A stretch of DNA of 64,000 bases from contig CALLAC010000017.1 of assembly GCA_938002655.1 (NCBI GenBank), positions 1 through 64,000 on the forward strand, written 5' to 3'. The stretch is from an uncultured Cytophagales bacterium. GTDB lineage: Bacteria; Bacteroidota; Bacteroidia; Cytophagales; Thermonemataceae. Made by a program: the position numbers and the translations under genes. This document shows positions 54,711-62,511 of this stretch, one piece after another; the first letter of the stretch is position 1, and every line of letters begins with the position of its first letter. The notes below the pieces were generated by a model. The model was not told where the DNA came from. It worked only from the letters and a program-made list of their open reading frames with translations, and searched no databases.

Positions 54711-55598
54711 TCAGTACTCATCATCTACGCTTACGTGTTCATGCATTACGATAGTGTGTGAGTCTAGGTAGTAGATGTCGTGCATACTGAGCACATGCAC
54801 AACGAGGTTTTCAATAGAAATAGGACTACCCAAAGGGACTTGCGTAATATTGGTATGTTTGATAAATCTGCCATCAACAAGTATAACTAATCCCGAACCT
54901 ACAACTTCCATGGATTTATTTTCTTTGATAACTAAGCCTGTGTCTTCTCCTAGCCCAATACCTAGCACTTTCGGATTGCTAACAACAGCTTGAAAGAGTC
55001 TTCCAATTCTACCTCTTTGCACAAAATGGGTATCGATGATAACATCTTGAATAAGTCCCAAACCACTCGTAATTTTTACTTCCCCTTTCAGCAAGGCTTC
55101 GCTGCTACTGCCTTGATAAATCATGCTATCTGAGGCGGCGGCGGCACCTGCCGATGTGCCCGCAATAACAAATTCTTCTTGAAAGTATTTTTTAAGCAAT
55201 AAATCGTGAAATTTAGTACCTCCTAAAAAAGTGGTAAGGCGAAGCTGATCTCCACCTGTGAACATAACGGTATCGGCATTGGCAAGGCGTTCTAAGAAAT
55301 GTTCGTCATTAGCTTGTTCTCGCCTATCGATATTGAGCATATCAACGTTTTTAGCTCCTAGATAGTTAAAGGCTCTTATGTATTCGGTTCCTACTTTTTT
55401 AGGAATTTTAGAAGCTGTGGTAATAATTTCAATGCGAGAGGCTTGTTTTTTGGAAGATTCACGAATAATTCTATTCAAAATGCCTTTTTCAAAAAAATTG
55501 AGATTTTTTTCTACGTCAGGGTCAAAATTTTGTTCTGTAAAACTACCTTTATCTACTGCACCACCAATGATAATGAGCGTTCCTTTGGGTATGTTCAT
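54711..55598 (-). CDS. cphB: Cyanophycinase-type serine peptidase
   Basis: 295 aa from ATG 55598, which starts the typical MNIPKGTLIIIGGAVDKG. Family S51: the nucleophile Ser is in VIAGTSAGAAAASDSMI, with TGGDQLRLTTFLGGT and GLGLIQDVIIDTHFVQRGR (His of the catalytic set). GIGLGEDTGLVI follows. Cyanophycinase hydrolyses the Arg-Asp storage polymer to dipeptides. Cyanophycin synthetase (cphA) is not in the window. Confidence 0.92.
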   Translation of the reverse strand: MNIPKGTLIIIGGAVDKGSFTEQNFDPDVEKNLNFFEKGILNRIIRESSKKQASRIEIITTASKIPKKVGTEYIRAFNYLGAKNVDMLNIDRREQANDEHFLERLANADTVMFTGGDQLRLTTFLGGTKFHDLLLKKYFQEEFVIAGTSAGAAAASDSMIYQGSSSEALLKGEVKITSGLGLIQDVIIDTHFVQRGRIGRLFQAVVSNPKVLGIGLGEDTGLVIKENKSMEVVGSGLVILVDGRFIKHTNITQVPLGSPISIENLVVHVLSMHDIYYLDSHTIVMHEHVSVDDEY

Positions 55599-55672
55599 TG
55601 CTTTATTATTTTTTTGCGTTATAGAAATATGTTGCAAATTACTGAAAAAATACTGATGTCAAAATTTTTCTT

Positions 55673-57535
55673 TCATTTTCCCATGTACACCATCAAGATA
55701 GAAATATCGGCAGGCGAAACACCACTGATGCGTGAGGCTTGTCCGAGTGTTTCGGGGCGAATTTTTTTGAGTTTTTCTCGTCCTTCTGCTGAAAGAGCTT
55801 TTACGAGATCGTAGTTGAAATCCTTGCGTATTTTGTAATTTTCAAGTTCTTTCATTTTTTGGGCGTTTTCTTGCTCTTTTATCAAGTAATCTTCGTATTT
55901 GATTTGAATTTCGGCTTGCTCTAATTCTTTTTCATCGTATTTGCTCAAATAATTGCCCAAATCTTTATACATTCTGCCGAGTTCTTGTAAGGAGATTTGT
56001 GGCCTTTTAAGCAAATTGTAAAAAGAGGTTTTTTCACGAATAGGAGAGGTTCCTATTGTCTCTAGTATACCGTTGATGTCTTCGGGTTGTACTTTTTTCT
56101 GCTTGAGGTCATTGAGCAGATGAGCTACGGCTTCTTCTTTCTTTTTCAAGCGTTGCAAACGCTCCTCAGAGGCAAGTCCGATTTTATAACCCAACTTAGT
56201 AAGTCTGCTGTCTGCATTATCCTGACGCAATAGCAAGCGATGCTCGGCACGTGAAGTAAACATGCGATAGGGCTCGTCAGTACCTTTGTTGATGAGATCA
56301 TCTATGAGTACACCGATATAAGCTTCGTGGCGTTGGAGAATAAAAGGTTCTTGTTCTTTGATTTTCAGATGAGCATTGATGCCTGCCATCAATCCTTGGC
56401 AAGCGGCTTCTTCGTAGCCTGTTGTACCATTAATTTGCCCTGCAAAGTACAGGTTTTCAATCAATTTGGTTTCAAGTGTAAGTTTGAGTTGGGTAGGGGG
56501 GAAGTAGTCGTATTCAATAGCATAGCCTGGACGAAACATTTTCACATTTTCTAGTCCGGGAATTTTACGAATAGCTTTATACTGCACGTCTTCGGGTAAA
56601 GACGTCGAGAAGCCATTTACGTAGACTTCGATTGTTTTCCATCCTTCGGGTTCAATAAAAATTTGGTGGCGTTCTTTATCGGAAAAACGATTGATTTTAT
56701 CTTCTACAGAGGGGCAGTATCGCGGTCCTACGCCTTTGATACGCCCTGTGAACATGGGCGATTTATCAAAGCCTGTTCGTAGAATATCGTGAACTGCTGG
56801 ATTGGTGTAAGTAATCCAACAACTGAGTTGCTTTTCAAGTAAAGGCGTATCTAAGAAAGAAAATCGTTCGGGTTTTTCGTCGCCGGGTTGTTCTTCCATG
56901 AGTTGGTAATTGATAGTTCTGCCGTCAAGACGTGGGGGAGTACCTGTTTTCATTCTACCTGCTTCAAAACCCAGTTCTACGAGTTGTTCGGTGATGCCTG
57001 TGGCGGCTTTTTCGCCTGTTCTACCGCCTCCAAAGCGTTTTTCACCAATATGTATGATGCCATTCAGGAAAGTTCCGCTTGTTAGAATAACAGCTTTGCT
57101 ACGAATTTCTATTCCCATACTTGTTTTTACACCTATGGCTCTTTTGTCTTTTACGAGAATTTCTGTAACCATATCTTGCCAAAAATCGAGGTTGGGAATA
57201 TTTTCTAATGCCAAACGCCATTCTTCGGCAAAACGCATTCTATCGTTTTGGCTACGAGGGCTCCACATTGCAGGACCCTTGGAGCGGTTGAGCATACGAA
57301 ACTGAATAGCAGTTTTATCAGTAATAATTCCTGAAAGCCCTCCAAGTGCATCTATTTCTCTGACAATTTGCCCTTTGGCAACTCCTCCCATAGCAGGATT
57401 GCAAGACATCTGCCCAATTACCTGCATATTCATTGTTATTAGAAGCACTTTTGAACCCATTGTAGCGGCGGCGGCGGCGGCTTCGTTACCTGCGTGCCCA
57501 GCTCCTACCACTATTACATCATATTCAGGAAACAT
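55673..57535 (-). CDS. mnmG: tRNA uridine-5-carboxymethylaminomethyl modification enzyme MnmG (GidA)
   Basis: 620 aa from ATG 57535 (MFPEYDVIVVGAGHAGNEAA); a start at 57589 lies beyond the promoter. The FAD-binding motif is VVGAGHAGNEAA (8-19). SCNPAMGGVAKGQIVREIDA, GTFLNGIIHIG, MKTGTPPRLDGRT, YCPSVEDKI and the C-terminal SRAEHRLLLRQDNAD are standard. With MnmE it modifies wobble U34. The leader contains a parS site. It lies 169 bp downstream of the sigma-factor gene on the same strand. Confidence 0.96.
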   Translation of the reverse strand: MFPEYDVIVVGAGHAGNEAAAAAATMGSKVLLITMNMQVIGQMSCNPAMGGVAKGQIVREIDALGGLSGIITDKTAIQFRMLNRSKGPAMWSPRSQNDRMRFAEEWRLALENIPNLDFWQDMVTEILVKDKRAIGVKTSMGIEIRSKAVILTSGTFLNGIIHIGEKRFGGGRTGEKAATGITEQLVELGFEAGRMKTGTPPRLDGRTINYQLMEEQPGDEKPERFSFLDTPLLEKQLSCWITYTNPAVHDILRTGFDKSPMFTGRIKGVGPRYCPSVEDKINRFSDKERHQIFIEPEGWKTIEVYVNGFSTSLPEDVQYKAIRKIPGLENVKMFRPGYAIEYDYFPPTQLKLTLETKLIENLYFAGQINGTTGYEEAACQGLMAGINAHLKIKEQEPFILQRHEAYIGVLIDDLINKGTDEPYRMFTSRAEHRLLLRQDNADSRLTKLGYKIGLASEERLQRLKKKEEAVAHLLNDLKQKKVQPEDINGILETIGTSPIREKTSFYNLLKRPQISLQELGRMYKDLGNYLSKYDEKELEQAEIQIKYEDYLIKEQENAQKMKELENYKIRKDFNYDLVKALSAEGREKLKKIRPETLGQASRISGVSPADISILMVYMGK

Positions 57536-57568
57536 TGTGTAAAACTTTTGGAATACAACAAAAAAGTT

Positions 57569-57584
57569 GGTTTCACGTGAAACA
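57569..57584. promoter_or_regulatory. parS: parS-like centromere site
   Basis: GGTTTCACGTGAAACA matches the widely conserved ParB-binding consensus TGTTTCACGTGAAACA at 15 of 16 positions, with the 14-bp palindromic core GTTTCACGTGAAAC (57570-57583) perfect. It lies in the leader between the mnmG -7 element and its ATG. It is about 15 kb from the putative origin, where parS sites normally cluster. Confidence 0.88.
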
Positions 57585-57588
57585 CACA

Positions 57589-57596
57589 CAAAGCTA
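57589..57596 (-). promoter_or_regulatory. -7 element for mnmG
   Basis: Minus-strand TAGCTTTG (TAnnTTTG). The predicted transcription start falls in or next to the parS palindrome. The -33 region is not well conserved. Confidence 0.4.
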
Positions 57597-57704
57597 CTAA
57601 AATTATACCAAGATTAAAACGATTTTAAATTTTGAAGATTTTATTTCTTGATTTTCAGAGGTTTGTGAGAAGAAATTCGGAAAAATAATTTTAGGTTGAT
57701 AGAA

Positions 57705-58352
57705 TCAGCCTGAATGTTCGTGTTTGCGAATAAGCTCGTTGAGCAGTTGTTTGGCTCGAAAAAGTTGGGCTTTTACGGTACCTATCGGAATATGCAATTC
57801 ATGAGCAATTTGCTGATAATTCATATCTTCAAAGTAGCGTAGTGTAAGCACTTTACGATAGTTGGTAGGCAGTTTATTCATAAGCAAACGCAAAACCTCT
57901 ATTTGTTGGCTTCGGATAGAGTTTTCTTCAATATTTTGGGCTTCATCAACTACGTCATAAACTTCTTCTTTATCTGAATTGTTTTCGTCAATTTTTTTCA
58001 TAAATTGTTCAATACTAATGATTTCTACTCGTTTTTTTCGACGTATAAAATCAATACAATGGTTGGTTCCTATTCTGAAAAGCCAAGAGCTAAAAGGGTG
58101 CTCGAAGCGAAATTTGTCTAAATTTTGAAAAACCTTTACAAAAGTTTCGACAGTGATATCTTCGGCATCGTCAACATTGCGAACAATTTTGAGAATGACA
58201 TAGTATAAAGCCTTATTATAACGCTTCATAAGCGTTGTCATGGCATTGTGGTCGCCTTGTTGAGCTTTCCGAATAAGCTCAAATTCTTTCTGTACTCGAG
58301 GGTTTTCGAATTTAAAATTCTCGGTAGAGTCTTTGTTTTTATCTAAATCCAT
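57705..58352 (-). CDS. ECF-type RNA polymerase sigma factor
   Basis: 215 aa. Region 2 spans ~35-105, with DAEDITVETFVKVFQNLDKF and FSSWLFRIGTNHCIDFIRRK. Region 4 spans ~150-210, with LPTNYRKVLTLRYFEDMNYQ and IPIGTVKAQLFRAKQLL as the helix-turn-helix. Region 3 is absent, as in the ECF group. An anti-sigma gene, usual for ECF factors, does not follow; the next gene is mnmG. It overlaps the upstream glycosyltransferase gene by 10 bp, so the pair is cotranscribed. Confidence 0.92.
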   Translation of the reverse strand: MDLDKNKDSTENFKFENPRVQKEFELIRKAQQGDHNAMTTLMKRYNKALYYVILKIVRNVDDAEDITVETFVKVFQNLDKFRFEHPFSSWLFRIGTNHCIDFIRRKKRVEIISIEQFMKKIDENNSDKEEVYDVVDEAQNIEENSIRSQQIEVLRLLMNKLPTNYRKVLTLRYFEDMNYQQIAHELHIPIGTVKAQLFRAKQLLNELIRKHEHSG

Positions 58353-59482
58353 TGTTCGGGTTTGCTGAAATACGATTTCATACCTACAAATATGATAAAA
58401 AATACATACAGAAAATCATATATCCACCAGCCTACAAAATTTGAATTAAAATACAATTTTTTTGCATTCAAGTATTGTACCAAGGTCCAAAAAATAAGAC
58501 GGAATCCGCATATTCCGCATAAAATAATTTCTTGCCAATGCCAAATTTCTTTTTGAAATGGATATGTACTTATTAGTAACGTAAAGGCAGTCCAAAATAG
58601 TACATGCGTACCATTTTGTAGTGCCAGAAGCAACTGATGTTTTTTTCGGTAAAATTTTCCAACGCTCAAATGTCTTTTTTTCTGCCGAAACCAAGCCTTC
58701 CAAGTTCTTTTGGGTACAGAAGAAACTTGTGCCTGCCAGTGCGTACAAACACTTGTATTAGAAGCGTTTGCATTGGCATTGACGAATAAATCATCATCAC
58801 CCCCTACAATTTTTAGATGATTTCGAAAGCCTTTACTTGCAAGAAACAAACTTTTGCAGTAGGCAAGATTTCTACCTACACCCATGTACGGCAATTTTGC
58901 CAAAGCATAACTAACATACTGGATAGCTGTAAAAAATGTTTCATAGCGTATGAGCCAATTCAGAAAGCCTTTTTCTTTTTGGTAAGGGGAGATGCCCAAA
59001 ACAATTTGTTTTTCTTTTGTAAATTCTTGTGCCATAAGGGCAATCCAATTTTCGGAATTGGGTAGGCAATCGGCATCTGTAAAGAGCAGATGCTCGTATT
59101 TAGCGGCATGAATAGCAAGCGTAAGAGCATATTTTTTGTGGCTAATGTGGTTGGGAGTGTGGTTTATATGTAAAACCCGCAAACGAGGCTCTTTTTGTTG
59201 TTCATCCCGTAAAAAAAACTCTGTTTCGTCAGAGGAGCGGTCGTTTGCAACAATTATTTCAAATTCAGGGTAGTTTTGTCTGTACAAAATAGGTAAAAGT
59301 TTTTTCAGATTTTTCAGTTCATTGTGTGCCGCTACAATAACAGATACAGGTTTTTGAAAATCAAAATCAATTTCCGTTTTGGTTTTATGGAACAGAATCC
59401 GTAAGAAAAAAAACAATAGGTACAAAATTTGAATTAACGCAAAGGAAGCCGTTGCGTATAAAAGAATTTCCGAAAATAACAT
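58343..59482 (-). CDS. Membrane glycosyltransferase, family 2
   Basis: 379 aa. An N-terminal helix (~5-28) precedes a GT-A fold: PVSVIVAAHNELKNL, IIVANDRSSDETEFFL, FTDADCLPNSENWI with the metal-binding D-x-D-like DAD, and GVGRNLAYCKSLF, KIVGGDDDLFVNA. The C-terminal ~110 residues have three membrane segments. This layout fits enzymes adding sugars to lipid carriers. It lies 35 bp behind DUF4286 and overlaps the ECF sigma gene. Confidence 0.9.
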   Translation of the reverse strand: MLFSEILLYATASFALIQILYLLFFFLRILFHKTKTEIDFDFQKPVSVIVAAHNELKNLKKLLPILYRQNYPEFEIIVANDRSSDETEFFLRDEQQKEPRLRVLHINHTPNHISHKKYALTLAIHAAKYEHLLFTDADCLPNSENWIALMAQEFTKEKQIVLGISPYQKEKGFLNWLIRYETFFTAIQYVSYALAKLPYMGVGRNLAYCKSLFLASKGFRNHLKIVGGDDDLFVNANANASNTSVCTHWQAQVSSVPKRTWKAWFRQKKRHLSVGKFYRKKHQLLLALQNGTHVLFWTAFTLLISTYPFQKEIWHWQEIILCGICGFRLIFWTLVQYLNAKKLYFNSNFVGWWIYDFLYVFFIIFVGMKSYFSKPEQWI

Positions 59483-59517
59483 AGCGTAGGGTTGTTTTAA
59501 GTCAGAAACGTTACAAA

Positions 59518-59823
59518 TTATTGCACTATTTCCAAAATACTTCTAAAAGCGACAAATTTATCTTTGTAACGCTGGGAATGTTCGGCTTGGAGTTTGGGAG
59601 CAAACTCTTTCTGATAGCGTTCTAAATCTTGCATAGAAGCACAAATATACTGAAAGGCATATGTAAAATCGTCGTTTTCGGTTTCTGTAAGCAAACGCAT
59701 AATTTTATTTTCTAGAAAACAGCCTGTACGCATTACATCGGGGATGTGTTTAGTGAGCATCCAGTTGAGCCATTCGTCGTGGATATTCTTATCAATGTTC
59801 ACAGTTACATTATAGACAATCAT
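59518..59823 (-). CDS. DUF4286 family protein
   Basis: 101 aa. The typical start MIVYNVTVNIDKNIHDEWL and the block WMLTKHIPDVMRTGCF match the family, followed by FTYAFQYICASMQDLERYQK. Small ferredoxin-like alpha/beta protein of unknown role, restricted largely to Bacteroidota. It heads the operon with the glycosyltransferase and sigma factor. Confidence 0.85.
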   Translation of the reverse strand: MIVYNVTVNIDKNIHDEWLNWMLTKHIPDVMRTGCFLENKIMRLLTETENDDFTYAFQYICASMQDLERYQKEFAPKLQAEHSQRYKDKFVAFRSILEIVQ

Positions 59824-59837
59824 ATTTTTTATGTTTG

Positions 59838-59868
59838 AATGCCTTTTAATTCGAAATTAAAAGGCATT
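59838..59868. terminator. Perfect 14-bp hairpin downstream of recA
   Basis: AATGCCTTTTAATT (59838-59851) and AATTAAAAGGCATT (59855-59868) form a perfect stem with a 3-nt loop (CGA), in the 56 bp between recA and DUF4286. It likely ends recA transcription, but no long U-run follows on the minus strand, so read-through into DUF4286 is possible. Confidence 0.55.
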
Positions 59869-59879
59869 TAGTTATTGTC

Positions 59880-61010
59880 TTATTCTTCGCTTTCAAATTT
59901 TTTTAATTCTGTTTCAGCATCTTGTTCTTCTTTTGTGACTTTTTCTTTTTCTTCGCTTGTAATTTCACCAATTTTGGCACCTGTTGCTACTTTCTCTTTA
60001 ATTTTTTGCGTCAGTTCTTCTAATAAATCAGGGTTTTCTTCCAAAGTTTTTTGAAGTTTATCTTTACCAAGAGCGATTTTAGTTCCATTGTAATAGTAGT
60101 TTGCACCAGATTTTTTCAGAATATCCAATTCGGTTGCTAGTTCTGCTACTTCACCTATTTTATTGATACCTTTTCCATAGATTATTTCAAACTCTACTTG
60201 CTTGAAGGGGGGAGCTACTTTATTTTTGACAATCTTCACGCGTGTTTTACTGCCAATGGGGTTATCATCGGAGTCTTTCAGCGTACCAATTTTGCGAATA
60301 TCTATACGCACCGAGGCATAATATTTCAGAGCATTACCACCAGTAGTAGTTTCGGGGCTACCAAACATTACGCCAATTTTATCGCGAAGTTGGTTGATAA
60401 AAATGCAGCAGCAATTTGTTTTAGCAATGAGGCTGGTGAGCTTTCGCATAGCTTGCGACATGAGACGAGCTTGCAAGCCCATTTTGCTATCGCCCATTTC
60501 GCCGTCTATTTCAGCTTTGGGTACCAGAGCGGCAACCGAATCAATTACGATTACATCGATAGCTCCTGAGCGAATGAGTTGTTCGGCGATTTCGAGAGCT
60601 TGTTCGCCGCTATCGGGCTGTGAAATAACGATTTTTTCGGGGTCCATGCCCAATTTTTCTGCATAGAATCTATCAAAAGCGTGTTCGGCATCAATGAAAG
60701 CGGCAATACCTCCTGCCTTTTGAGCTTCGATAATAGTATAAATAGCCAATGTAGTTTTACCTGAGGCCTCAGGACCAAATATCTCTACAATTCTACCTCT
60801 TGGAAGCCCACCTACTCCCAACGCCAAATCTACCCCTAGCGAACCTGTGGAAATAACATCTACCTCCATTACTTTGTCGTCGCTCAGTTTCATAACAGCT
60901 CCCTTGCCGTATGTTTTTTCGATGCTTTCCATGGTAGTTTTGAGTGCCTCTAATTTGCTCTTTTGGTCAGCTGGCACTACAATTGATTTATCTTTTTCTT
61001 TTTTTGCCAT
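59880..61010 (-). CDS. recA: Recombinase RecA
   Basis: 376 aa. Walker A is GPEASGKTT (~75-83), and the family blocks [87 protein letters not shown] and [20 protein letters not shown] (L2 loop) are intact. The C-terminus is Glu/Lys-rich. It catalyses strand exchange and triggers the SOS response. It has its own strong promoter and a downstream hairpin. Confidence 0.98.
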   Translation of the reverse strand: MAKKEKDKSIVVPADQKSKLEALKTTMESIEKTYGKGAVMKLSDDKVMEVDVISTGSLGVDLALGVGGLPRGRIVEIFGPEASGKTTLAIYTIIEAQKAGGIAAFIDAEHAFDRFYAEKLGMDPEKIVISQPDSGEQALEIAEQLIRSGAIDVIVIDSVAALVPKAEIDGEMGDSKMGLQARLMSQAMRKLTSLIAKTNCCCIFINQLRDKIGVMFGSPETTTGGNALKYYASVRIDIRKIGTLKDSDDNPIGSKTRVKIVKNKVAPPFKQVEFEIIYGKGINKIGEVAELATELDILKKSGANYYYNGTKIALGKDKLQKTLEENPDLLEELTQKIKEKVATGAKIGEITSEEKEKVTKEEQDAETELKKFESEE

Positions 61011-61029
61011 AAATGCGAATATTTTGCTT

Positions 61030-61059
61030 CAAAAATACAAATTATAATTTTTTTTCAAA
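61030..61059 (-). promoter_or_regulatory. recA promoter with a palindrome in the spacer
   Basis: Minus strand: TTTG (61059-61056), 18-nt spacer, TATTTTTG (61037-61030), 19 nt upstream of the recA ATG. The spacer contains the palindrome AAATTATAATTT (61039-61050), which could be an operator, although such AT-only palindromes arise easily by chance here. Confidence 0.65.
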
Positions 61060-61086
61060 GGTTTCGGCGAAATAAATCTGTTATAT

Positions 61087-62511
61087 TCATTCGGCGGCTT
61101 TAAGTAATATTTTTTCAAATTTGCTACGCATAACAGCATATTTACCTTCATATTGGTTGGCAATAATAGCAAAACAACGTTTTTCGCCTTTCTTGTTACG
61201 AAAATATCCTGCAAGAGCAATTATCCCTCGCATACTGCCTGTTTTAGCTTGTAAATTGCCTTGTAAAAAGGTATTTTTTGCGAAACCTGTGAGCGTTCCT
61301 GACACACCTGCTACGGGCAAACTTTTCAAAAAAGTATCGTTTTGAGCTATTTTGCTGAGTAGCTGGCAAATAGAATGAGCCGTAGAAGTATTGAGGCGTG
61401 AAAGTCCGCTTCCATCGTTGAAGTTTAATCCTTTGATTTCAACACCTTTTTTTTGCCAAAATTCCAATATTTTTTCTCCAGCTTGGCTTTCTTTGCCATA
61501 ATATTTGCCCAATTGTTTGAAAAGCCCTTCGGCGTAAAGATTTACACTGTACAGATTGATTTCTCTGATTATCTCGGCAAGGGTAGGTGAGTATATGGTG
61601 TCCAGAGTAATGAGTTTTTCCCGAATGTCTTCAAATGTAAAATGAGGTTCTTGTGCGATATAAATACCTTTTTTTTGTAGAAAATCATTGAATAAAAATG
61701 CCGTTGTATAGGGCGGATTAGGCATGGCTCCTTTGATGAAAAAATTATTTTCCTGTTGAGGAATTGTGCCACTGACAAAACATTCATAGTGAAACGGATA
61801 GCCATCGATGTAAGCGTTGTCTCCTGTTCCTTTCGGTGCAGTAAGAATTTGACCTTTGAATTTCAAAAAAGAAAGAGCTGGTTCGGTTCCGAGTATTTCA
61901 GCTTTTTCACCAATTTTAGATGCAGGTTGTAAGAGCAATTTGTACTCGTTATCGTTGATATTCAAGCCATAAGCGGCAGAGCCGTAATAATTGCCCAAGT
62001 CTTCTTTTATCCAGCCTTCGGGAATAGCGTTTTGTTCAAAATACGTTCCTACACCTACAATTCGCCCTTCTATTTTTTGAATATTTTTGCTTTGCAAAAT
62101 TTTGTACCAACGCTCCCAAATTTGTTCTTTGGAAAGATTATTTTTGAAATCAGCACTTCCCAAAGTAATATCTCCACCACCTAGAATATACAAATTACCT
62201 TTAAGTGCTTTATTTTCTATTTTTCCGCTGTATGCCAGTTGCGTCTGAAAGCGAAAATCTTTGCCCAATACTTCCAAAGCCGTAGCGGTTGTCCACAATT
62301 TATGGCAGGAGGCTACGTTCATTTTTTTGAGCATATTTTTTTCGGCAAGCACTTTGCCTGTTTGCAAGTCCATTAGGCAAAATGCCAAAAAGCCTTGTTT
62401 CAATAGACTATCATTTTCAAGGGTATTCAGTGCCTCTGAAAGGCTTTGGGCTTGTAGGATTTGCCCATACAATAGCCCTATACAGATTTTCAGTAGAATA
62501 GTTTTTTTCAT
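61087..62511 (-). CDS. dacB: D-alanyl-D-alanine carboxypeptidase/endopeptidase (PBP4 type)
   Basis: 474 aa with a signal peptide (ILLKICIGLLYGQILQA). S13 family: nucleophile motif SxxK as SCHK in NVASCHKLWTTATAL (~68), SxN in FNDGSGLSRLNTST, and KTG in LQAKTGSMRGIIALA (~426). The domain insertion characteristic of PBP4 lies between the first two. It trims peptidoglycan peptides in the periplasm. Its ATG overlaps the lnt stop (ATGA, 62508-62511), so the two genes are translationally coupled. Cys and His in the SxxK tetrad are unusual choices (SxxK is more often STxK), but the essential Ser and Lys are present. Confidence 0.93.
   Translation of the reverse strand: MKKTILLKICIGLLYGQILQAQSLSEALNTLENDSLLKQGFLAFCLMDLQTGKVLAEKNMLKKMNVASCHKLWTTATALEVLGKDFRFQTQLAYSGKIENKALKGNLYILGGGDITLGSADFKNNLSKEQIWERWYKILQSKNIQKIEGRIVGVGTYFEQNAIPEGWIKEDLGNYYGSAAYGLNINDNEYKLLLQPASKIGEKAEILGTEPALSFLKFKGQILTAPKGTGDNAYIDGYPFHYECFVSGTIPQQENNFFIKGAMPNPPYTTAFLFNDFLQKKGIYIAQEPHFTFEDIREKLITLDTIYSPTLAEIIREINLYSVNLYAEGLFKQLGKYYGKESQAGEKILEFWQKKGVEIKGLNFNDGSGLSRLNTSTAHSICQLLSKIAQNDTFLKSLPVAGVSGTLTGFAKNTFLQGNLQAKTGSMRGIIALAGYFRNKKGEKRCFAIIANQYEGKYAVMRSKFEKILLKAAE

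Noticed and set aside
56232-56247. CACGTG-containing segment as a second parS
   Set aside because: Only the central hexamer and a few flanking bases match; both arms deviate, and it is inside mnmG coding sequence.
61087-62511. Loss of the active-site motif in the PBP4-type protein
   Set aside because: The tetrad SCHK looks odd, but it keeps the required Ser and Lys, and SxN and KTG are intact.
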